Assembly: GCA_020637295.1 (NCBI GenBank)
Contig: JACJWF010000007.1
Span: forward strand, 62,001 to 126,000
Direction of reading: 5' to 3'
DNA length: 64,000 nucleotides
DNA from: Acidimicrobiaceae bacterium
GTDB lineage: Bacteria; Actinomycetota; Acidimicrobiia; Acidimicrobiales; Ilumatobacteraceae
The notes beneath the pieces were generated by a model. The model had not been told where the DNA came from and made no database searches. It was given only the letters and a program-made list of their open reading frames with translations. Both the position numbers and the translations under genes were made by a program. Every line of letters starts with the position of its first letter. The first letter of the stretch is position 1. Positions 8,116 through 13,974 of this stretch are shown here, in pieces.

Positions 8116-8419
8116 CGTCTACAGGCTCAAGGTCCCCAAGGGCGTGGGGCACGAGCAGCAGGGCGAGCGCTTTGGTGTCGTGGTCCAGTCCGACGTGATG
8201 TTGCCGCGCTCGGTCGTGATCGTCGCGCCGACGTCTCGCAGCGCAAGGCCTGCGTCGTTCCGCCCCGAGGTCGAAGTTGTCGGAGAGCCGACGAGGGTCC
8301 TGGTCGAGCAGTTGGGCGCCGTGGACGTGCAACGGCTCGGACGTCGTGTCGGCAGGCTTGCCGTGGCCGAAATGTGGTCCGTCGACGAGGCCCTCGTCGC
8401 TGTCCTCGGACTCGACTGA
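8102..8419 (+). CDS. MazF/PemK-family toxin (endoribonuclease)
   Basis: A 105-residue protein with the full MazF-like beta-barrel pattern: QRGDVYRLKVP at the start, ERFGVVVQSD, SVVIVAPTSRSARP and the VLVEQLGAVDVQRLG segment. Relatives cleave mRNA or tRNA at short sequences and stop growth when freed from the antitoxin. GTG start inside the antitoxin gene. Its stop is followed directly by copy A of the hairpin repeat found in this region. The target sequence cannot be predicted. Confidence 0.87.
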   Translation: MQRGDVYRLKVPKGVGHEQQGERFGVVVQSDVMLPRSVVIVAPTSRSARPASFRPEVEVVGEPTRVLVEQLGAVDVQRLGRRVGRLAVAEMWSVDEALVAVLGLD

Positions 8420-8447
8420 GCGGAGCCGAGCTGCCGAACTGGGTGGG
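8420..8447 (+). repeat. Interspersed hairpin repeat, copy A (degenerate)
   Basis: Starts directly after the mazF-like stop codon. Shares GCCGAGCTGCCG (8425-8436) with copy B, but the second arm has diverged (AACTGGG instead of CTCGGCG), so no perfect stem remains. Confidence 0.45.
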
Positions 8448-8484
8448 ATTGACTGGCTGCCTGAGACCGGACAGTCTCTGCTGC

Positions 8485-8694
8485 TTGGACCCTCGTATCT
8501 CGAAGCGCCTTGAGCGGCTTGTTCGTGCCGACTTCGCCGAAGCGGATCGCGCACTGCAGCTCCTCGGCGAGATCGTGTCAAGCGATCGGGGCCGCGAGCG
8601 GATGCTCGCGGCGGCCGTGTTCGGGAACGCCAGGTCTCGTGGTCATCCTTGTCTTCTGGCTGTCTTCGTCGTGCCGAGGTGGTGGAATCGGTAG
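8485..8694 (+). CDS. Possible small protein, hypothetical
   Basis: An open frame of about 69 residues from a TTG. The first 45 residues (RLERLVRADFAEADRALQLL and onward) are amphipathic, helical and protein-like. The tail (HPCLLAVFVVPRWWNR) looks unlike a natural C-terminus and may be out-of-frame sequence after a deletion. Its stop codon is the first three bases of repeat copy B. It could be the remnant of a longer gene. No family recognised. Confidence 0.3.
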   Translation: MDPRISKRLERLVRADFAEADRALQLLGEIVSSDRGRERMLAAAVFGNARSRGHPCLLAVFVVPRWWNR

Positions 8695-8716
8695 CGCCGA
8701 GCTGCCGCTCGGCATT
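8692..8716 (+). repeat. Interspersed hairpin repeat, copy B
   Basis: TAGC followed by GCCGAGC (8696-8702), loop TGCC (8703-8706) and GCTCGGC (8707-8713): a perfect 7-bp stem with a 4-base loop. It begins with the TAG stop of the preceding small open frame. The sequence is shared with copies C and D. Confidence 0.6.
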
Positions 8717-8791
8717 CGACCGCGGAGTCCAGGTAGGGCACTATGTGCACGTGGCGGGTGTCCGTAGCGCGGTGTCGTCGGTGGGCTGGGG

Positions 8792-9548
8792 ATGAACCGA
8801 CTCGCTCTCGCCTTTCTCGCGATCATCCCTGTCGCAGTTGTTGCATGTGGCGAGGAGGACTGCTGTGTCACTACTCCTCCACTCAGGGACATGATGTGGT
8901 CGGCGGAGGTGGTCGTTCTCGCTGACACCGTTGCGGCGAGTCCGGACGGCGAGATCGCCATCCGTCCAGTCTTGTGGTTCAAGGGATCGCTGCCGCTCGA
9001 CGGGGACGGTCTGTTCCGCTTCGAGTGGACACCGCTCGACGCCCGAGTCGGAGGGTGTGTGGGCCTTCGGTGCCGATGGTCGGCCGCTCTGGGATGCCGA
9101 GGTGGCCGCCGATCCCAATATGCCCAGCTACCCGTGGTCGATGGAGAACCCACTGGTCTCGACCGCACTCCACGACGCCTTTCCGGAGCTCGTTGAGCAG
9201 GAGGCGGCGCGTGCGATCGAGGCGTCCGACCTGATCGCGGAGGTCGCGTACGACCCTGCCTTCCTCAACACGACCGGAGAGCCTTTGGATGGTTACACGG
9301 TGTGCGTGGTTCGTGTGCTGGTCGGCGACGCAATGGACAACGGAGACCAGCTGCAGGTCCTTCCTTCCGCAAAGGCTCGCATTCCCTGGAGCGGGAGCTT
9401 CTTCCTCGCGTTGCGGCGTGATGGGGACCAGTGGGTTGAGACGCCAACGTGGCTGTGGTCGTATTGGGAGGACTACTTGGACTCGCGGCTCTTCCCTGGT
9501 GTCGACCACGAGTACTCCCCACAGAACCCCCGAGGCTGCCCCCAGTAG
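8792..9548 (+). pseudogene. Lipoprotein gene with a frameshift
   Basis: A signal peptide with lipobox (LAIIPVAVVAC, Cys at about residue 19) starts at ATG 8792, and its frame reads as sensible protein until about 9050. Continuing protein-like sequence (EGVWAFGADGRPLWDAEV and onward to SPQNPRGCPQ) lies in the +1 frame until the TAG at 9546-9548. Joined, they would make a secreted lipoprotein of about 250 residues. The break lies near 9040-9055 in GAGTCGGAGGGTGTGTGGG, best explained by a one-base insertion or an equivalent indel. It may be a true pseudogene, a sequencing error or programmed frameshifting. No family recognised. Confidence 0.65.
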
Positions 9549-9641
9549 CAGGAAGGGACCGGCCCGACGGACAACACCTCCAATCCTGTTGGGGATCGGG
9601 TTCGCGCCGCCGTTGCCGTAGCGGCCCCCGGTGGGGTGGGC

Positions 9642-9667
9642 AGCTCAGAACTGCCGCGCTCGGCGCT
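9642..9667 (+). repeat. Interspersed hairpin repeat, copy C
   Basis: AGCTCAGAACTGCCG followed by CGCTCGGCGCT. It shares GAACTGCCG and GCTCGGCGCT with copy D, with a two-base CG insertion between them. It lies about 95 bases after the lipoprotein stop and ends two bases before the -35 box of the next gene. Confidence 0.55.
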
Positions 9668-9669
9668 AC

Positions 9670-9696
9670 TTGACGGAGCGAAGGAGAACCTACAAT
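9670..9696 (+). promoter_or_regulatory. Promoter of the 2H phosphoesterase gene
   Basis: TTGACG (9670-9675) and TACAAT (9691-9696) with a 15-base spacer, slightly short. Transcription would start near 9703, at the ATG (9704), suggesting a leaderless mRNA. AAGGAGA lies inside the spacer and could act as a ribosome-binding site only for a longer transcript. Confidence 0.5.
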
Positions 9697-9703
9697 CTGC
9701 GCC

Positions 9704-10213
9704 ATGGTCAAGCCGGTGGCGCGTCGCCAGCTCACGGCGTTCCTTTCGGGGCCAGTTTGCGAGGATGTAGAGCGTGTCCGTCGCCGTTGGGATCCGATCA
9801 TGTCGGACCAGATCGGTGCTCACTTCACAATTTGCCACGAACTCGATGATCGGCAACTCGGACAGATCGACATCCTTCGACGGCACCCGCGCTTGCGGGT
9901 GCGGATCGGGGGCGTCCGATGCTGGGGGCAACCGTCGCTCGGGATCTATCTGGAGGTGGAGGACGCCGACGGTGCGCTGGATTCGCTCCGTGACTCGCTC
10001 GGAGTCGGCAGCGAGTCGGCGGTTCCGTTCACCCCACACGTGACGCTCACGCATCCCCGAACGACTCCCCAGGAGCGGGCAGACGAGGCGTGGACCGCGT
10101 TGTCGGCGTGGCGAATCGACAGCGACATCGAGGTCAGCTTGATCGACGTCATCGAGCATGATGGCACGCGATGGACGAGCGCCCATCAACTACTCCTCCA
10201 CGGGAGGGCATAG
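9704..10213 (+). CDS. 2'-5' RNA ligase / 2H phosphoesterase superfamily protein
   Basis: A 169-residue protein with the two His-x-Thr motifs that define the 2H superfamily: HFTICHEL at about residue 45 and PHVTLTHP at about residue 115. Relatives (LigT/ThpR) hydrolyse 2',3'-cyclic phosphates or ligate RNA ends in vitro. The physiological role of the lone bacterial copies is mostly unknown. It has its own promoter, and its TAG stop is the first codon of repeat copy D. It is the last gene of the accessory stretch. Confidence 0.8.
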   Translation: MVKPVARRQLTAFLSGPVCEDVERVRRRWDPIMSDQIGAHFTICHELDDRQLGQIDILRRHPRLRVRIGGVRCWGQPSLGIYLEVEDADGALDSLRDSLGVGSESAVPFTPHVTLTHPRTTPQERADEAWTALSAWRIDSDIEVSLIDVIEHDGTRWTSAHQLLLHGRA

Positions 10214-10235
10214 CGCGGAACTGCCGCTCGGCGCT
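10211..10235 (+). repeat. Interspersed hairpin repeat, copy D
   Basis: TAGCGCGGAAC (10211-10221), loop TGCC, then GCTCGGCGCT (10226-10235). The arms pair at eight of ten positions. The repeat includes the stop codon of the upstream gene, as copy B does. It sits between this gene and the convergent GNAT gene. Confidence 0.6.
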
Positions 10236-10263
10236 GCCTCAGCGGCGTCGGGAGGCTTGGCCG

Positions 10264-10695
10264 TCACCACTCGTAGCGGTAGACGTTGGTCTCCCTGGCT
10301 TGGAAGCCGATGCGCTGGTAGAGACGGTTGGCGGCTTCGCGGCTGGGGCGGCTGGTGAGGTCGACCGTCCTGCAGCCCTTCTGCTTCGCCAGGTCGAGGG
10401 CGAACGTGTTCAGCAGTTCGCCCACGCCGTGACCGCGGGCGGAGCCGTCCACCACGACGTCCTCGATCCAGGCGCGCATGCCGGTGGGGATGCGGAACGT
10501 CACCAGCGTCAGCGTGCCAACCACCCGGCCGTCGAGGCGGGCGACCAGCACGTCGCTGGCCGGGGAGTCCACCATCTCTTGCAGCTCGCCGACCGTCGGC
10601 GGCGGGGAGCTCTTCGACAGCTGGGGGATGAGCATGGCGAAGGCGTCGGCCAGCTCGCGGGTGGCCTCGGTGGCGATCTCGACGGTGACAGTCAC
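10264..10695 (-). CDS. GNAT-family N-acetyltransferase
   Basis: A 143-residue single-domain acetyltransferase. Motif A, which binds acetyl-CoA pyrophosphate, is at about residues 85-105 (IEDVVVDGSARGHGVGELL, with the RGHGVG loop). Motif B follows, with NRLYQRIGFQARETNVYRYEW near the C-terminus. The start is the ATG at 10695 giving MTVTVEIATEATRE, the usual first strand. Substrate unknown. Its 3' end converges on hairpin copy D. Confidence 0.88.
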   Translation of the reverse strand: MTVTVEIATEATRELADAFAMLIPQLSKSSPPPTVGELQEMVDSPASDVLVARLDGRVVGTLTLVTFRIPTGMRAWIEDVVVDGSARGHGVGELLNTFALDLAKQKGCRTVDLTSRPSREAANRLYQRIGFQARETNVYRYEW

Positions 10696-10765
10696 GCTGC
10701 GATGCTACGGCCACGGGCGCGAGCAGGACACGACGGCCGGCCAGGACGGTGCGTAGGGTTCGCCC

Positions 10766-11656
10766 ATGCAGCCCGCACGCGCCCTCGCCGCCGCTCTCGA
10801 ACCCGTCACCGGGCAGGTCTACTTCTCACCCGAATGCCACGCCGGGTACGCCGCGCTGGGGTTCGCCGGCAGCAGCGCCGAGGTCGACGGCGTGGCCATG
10901 CCCGACGGCCCCGCCTACTTCACCAGCCGCGGCTCGGTGATGGGCCAGGTGCCGGGGGAGCTGGTGGCCGCGGCCTTCGCCGTGTTCAACCCGGCGGCGG
11001 TCATCCCGTCTGTCACCCACGGCTGGACCCTCACCGACGCGGCCACCATCTGCGCGGCCCGCGACGCCGGCGCCATCGCCCAACTGCAGCGCATCCTCGG
11101 CGACGAGCCGGCCGGCCTGGCGCGCGCCCACGAACTGCTCGCCCGCGCCACTGCGCCACTGCGGCCGGAAGGCCGCCCGCTGTACGCCGGCCTGCGGTCG
11201 CTGGCCACGCCGGGCACCACGCTGGGTGCAGTGTGGCGGATGGGCGACATGCTGCGCGAGTACCGCGGCGACAGCCACACCGCCTCGTGGATCTCCGCCG
11301 GGTTCGACGCCACCGAGATCGGCCTCCTCAGCGAGCTCTACTGGGGCCTGCCGATGCGCTCCTACAGCCGCACCCGGGCCTGGACGGAGGCGGACTTCGA
11401 CGCCGCGCACGACCGCCTGCGCAGCCGCGGCCTGGTGGACGACACCGCCCTCACGCCCGCCGGCCGGGCCGAGCGTGAGCGCGTCGAGGTGCACACGGAC
11501 GCCCAGATGGACCCGGTGCTCGCCGCCCTGGGCGACGACGTGGACGAGCTGATCGGCATCCTCCTGCCGTGGGGTGAGGCCATCCGCACCGCCAAGGGCT
11601 ACCCCGCCAGCGGGCCGCACGACCTGGCCGACCTGGCGTCGGGCGGTCGCCCCTAG
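10766..11656 (+). CDS. SCO6745-family protein
   Basis: A 296-residue actinobacterial protein resembling the SCO6745 family. The N-terminal half has the family-like FSPECHAGYAALGF and FTSRGSVMGQVPGELVAAAF blocks. The C-terminal third looks like a winged helix (DAAHDRLRSRGLVDDTALTPAGRAERE). Conserved His and Cys residues near the N-terminus suggest a small-molecule or metal site. Molecular function is unknown. Convergent with the DUF2505 gene, overlapping it by 4 bases. Confidence 0.75.
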   Translation: MQPARALAAALEPVTGQVYFSPECHAGYAALGFAGSSAEVDGVAMPDGPAYFTSRGSVMGQVPGELVAAAFAVFNPAAVIPSVTHGWTLTDAATICAARDAGAIAQLQRILGDEPAGLARAHELLARATAPLRPEGRPLYAGLRSLATPGTTLGAVWRMGDMLREYRGDSHTASWISAGFDATEIGLLSELYWGLPMRSYSRTRAWTEADFDAAHDRLRSRGLVDDTALTPAGRAERERVEVHTDAQMDPVLAALGDDVDELIGILLPWGEAIRTAKGYPASGPHDLADLASGGRP

Positions 11657-12210
11657 GCGCCGGTTCCCGCGCCGCCGGTCCCGTCACCGTTGCGCCGTCG
11701 CGGCTTCGGCTTGGGTGCCACCCGGCTGAGGTGCCCGTCGTTGAACTCCTCCTCGGCGTGCATGGTGCGCTCCACGTCGTGCCCGATGAATGACGCCAGC
11801 TTGCCGCCGATCAGCGGCACCGAACTGGTGACGTCACCGCGGATCTCCACGATGGTGCCGTTCGCCGCCGGCGCCAACCGCAGTGTGCCCCCGACCTTCA
11901 CCGGCACGCCCCTCGCGGTGACCTCCCACGTGCCGGTCCGGCTGCCGTCGGCCGTCGCCGGTCCCCATGTGTCACGCTGCTCGACGGTGTTGGTGGGCGA
12001 CAGCAGGCGGCGGGCGAAGCCGGGCACATCCATCGGCACGTCCCGCCGGGAGTGCACCGCGACCCCCACACGGGACGCGGAGTGCTCGATGATCTCGATG
12101 TTGCGATGGCCGAGCGCGGCGTACTTCTCGGCAAGTACAGCAGGGTCGGTCATCGCGTCGAAGACGACGTCCGGGGGAGCCGCGTACGTGTGCATGGAGA
12201 CGACCTTCAT
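11653..12210 (-). CDS. DUF2505-family protein (SRPBCC fold)
   Basis: A 185-residue protein that resembles DUF2505, an actinobacterial START/SRPBCC-like lipid- or ligand-binding family. It has an N-terminal strand and helix (MKVVSMHTYAAPPDVVFDAM), a central sheet with GTWEVTARGVPVKVGGTLRL and ends in a basic tail (KPKPRRR). An upstream ATG would add 18 unlikely residues, so the start at 12210 is chosen. Divergent from the PAC2 gene with 80 bases between. Ligand unknown. Confidence 0.78.
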   Translation of the reverse strand: MKVVSMHTYAAPPDVVFDAMTDPAVLAEKYAALGHRNIEIIEHSASRVGVAVHSRRDVPMDVPGFARRLLSPTNTVEQRDTWGPATADGSRTGTWEVTARGVPVKVGGTLRLAPAANGTIVEIRGDVTSSVPLIGGKLASFIGHDVERTMHAEEEFNDGHLSRVAPKPKPRRRNGDGTGGAGTGA

Positions 12211-12290
12211 GCCTCGATCGTGCGCCGCGAGCGGGGTCCCGGTCAGGGGCCAACGTCCCCGCATCGTGGGGCCGGTAGCGTGTGCGGTCG

Positions 12291-13247
12291 ATGGAACACG
12301 TCCGATGGCTCGCCCGGCCGCAGCTCCGCCGGCCCACGCTCATCGCCGCGTTCACGGGCTGGAACGACGCCGGCGACGCCGCCAGCAACAGCGTGAAGCA
12401 CCTGGTGGAGTCCTGGGGTGCGCAGGCCATGGCGGAGATCGACCCGGAGGAGTTCACCGACTTCGCCACCGTGCGCCCTCATGTGCGCCTGGACGCCGAC
12501 CGCAACCGCACCATCGTGTGGCCCACCGTCGGCGTGTGGAGCGCCAGCACCCCCGGTGGCGACGTGGTGCTGGTGCTCGGCCCGGAGCCCGCCCTGCGGT
12601 GGCGCCTGTTCACCGAGCAGGTCGTGGGCATCGCCACCGAGCTCGGCGTGGGCATGGTCATCACCCTCGGCGCGCTGCTGGCCGACGTGCCGCACACCCG
12701 CCCCGTGCACCTCATCGGGACGGCGACCGAGCAGGACATCATCGACCGGTTCGACCTCCAGCGCAGCCGCTACGAAGGCCCCACCGGCATCGTCGGCGTG
12801 CTGCAGGACGCCTCGACCAAGGCGGACATCCCGTCGGCGTCGCTGTGGGCGGCAGTGCCCGCCTACGCGTCACAGGTCCCGTCGCCGAAGGCCACCCTTG
12901 CCCTGGTGGAGCGGGTGTGCGAGATCCTCGGCTCGCCCGGCCCCATCGCCCGCCTCCAGGCCGACGCCGCCGCCTACGACGCCAAGGTCACGGCGTTCGT
13001 TGCCGACGACTCGGACCTCATCGGCTACGTCAGCCGGCTGGAGAGCATGGCGGACTCCGGCGAGTTGGACGACGACCTCGCCGACGAGTTCGACGACGAC
13101 GACCTGGAGGACAGCGACGACGCCACGCTGGTGGCGGAGGCGGTGGACCCGGACGAACTGATGGCCGAGCTGGAGCAGTTCCTCCGCGACCAGGACACTG
13201 ACCAGGACTCGGGCCAGGACTCGGGCCAGGACAGCGACGAGGGCTGA
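12291..13247 (+). CDS. PAC2-family protein
   Basis: A 318-residue protein of the PAC2 family, named after a proteasome assembly chaperone and very common in actinobacteria. Visible signatures are LIAAFTGWNDAGDAAS near residue 20, VLVLGPEPALRWRLF near residue 88 and VITLGALLADVPHTRPV near residue 115. The C-terminus is extended by an acidic, disordered-looking tail, including a run of Asp near residue 270 and a DQDSGQDSGQDSDEG repeat at the end. Molecular role in bacteria unresolved. Confidence 0.88.
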   Translation: MEHVRWLARPQLRRPTLIAAFTGWNDAGDAASNSVKHLVESWGAQAMAEIDPEEFTDFATVRPHVRLDADRNRTIVWPTVGVWSASTPGGDVVLVLGPEPALRWRLFTEQVVGIATELGVGMVITLGALLADVPHTRPVHLIGTATEQDIIDRFDLQRSRYEGPTGIVGVLQDASTKADIPSASLWAAVPAYASQVPSPKATLALVERVCEILGSPGPIARLQADAAAYDAKVTAFVADDSDLIGYVSRLESMADSGELDDDLADEFDDDDLEDSDDATLVAEAVDPDELMAELEQFLRDQDTDQDSGQDSGQDSDEG

Positions 13248-13257
13248 CGCCCGTACG

Positions 13258-13965
13258 TCACGCCTCGGGGTGCTCACCCCGCCAGACCGGTGCCCGCGGC
13301 GCCTCGAACGTGGCCAGCATCTGTTCCCCGTCGATGGCGGCGAACGCCTGCTCGCCCCACCACTGCACGCCGGCCGTGGGGTAGGGCAGGTCGTCGCGGC
13401 GGAACCAGCCGACGCCGCTGGTCTCCAGCGGGTGCCCCTGCAACGAACCGCCGGTGGCCCGGCAGTGGAACAGCAGCAGGTACATGGAGAAGCGGGTGAA
13501 GCCCATCCGCTGCCCGTCGATGACCGACAGCAGCTGCACCGGCTGGCACTCGATGCCGGTCTCCTCCAGGACCTCCTTCACCACCACCTCGCTGGCGGAG
13601 TAGCCGACGTCGGCCCAGCCGGTGGGGTACAGCCAGATGTTGCTGTCCGACCGGCGCACCAGCAGCACCTCACCGGCATCGTTGCCGACCACGGCGCCGA
13701 CGGCCACCTTGGGTGTCACGTAGCCGGGCACGCCCTCGCCGATGCTCTCCATCCACTCCTGCACGAAGTGGTCGCGCTCCCGGCGGACCTCCAGCGCGTC
13801 GTCGGCGGCGGCCTTGATGTCGGCGGCGACGTGGAGGACTTCCTCGAACCGCTCCCGCTCGTAGAGGCTCTCGGTGAAGCCCAGACCGGTGCGGGCGATG
13901 CCGGCCAGCGTCTCGCTCCAGCGGACCAGATCGCGGGTGAAGTCGTTGGGGCCGGCGTCGCTCAC
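13258..13965 (-). CDS. Nudix hydrolase with N-terminal helical domain
   Basis: A 235-residue protein. Residues 1-75 form an all-helical domain like Nudix_N_2, seen in nucleoside-diphosphate-X hydrolases. The Nudix domain follows from about residue 80, with box GWADVGYSASEVVVKEVLEETGI. The first Glu of the canonical GX5EX7REUXEEXGU box is Tyr and the Arg is Lys, while the metal-binding KEVLEE core is kept. That substitution may be normal in this subfamily. Probable substrate is a nucleoside-diphosphate sugar or ADP-ribose-like compound; unproven. Confidence 0.85.
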   Translation of the reverse strand: MSDAGPNDFTRDLVRWSETLAGIARTGLGFTESLYERERFEEVLHVAADIKAAADDALEVRRERDHFVQEWMESIGEGVPGYVTPKVAVGAVVGNDAGEVLLVRRSDSNIWLYPTGWADVGYSASEVVVKEVLEETGIECQPVQLLSVIDGQRMGFTRFSMYLLLFHCRATGGSLQGHPLETSGVGWFRRDDLPYPTAGVQWWGEQAFAAIDGEQMLATFEAPRAPVWRGEHPEA

Positions 13966-13974
13966 GCCGCCAAC

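Noticed and set aside
8420..10235. Integron attC sites as an explanation of the hairpin repeats
   Set aside because: No GTTRRRY/RYYYAAC core sites flank the hairpins and no integrase gene is present in the window. A cassette-like array of unknown type is kept as an open idea only.
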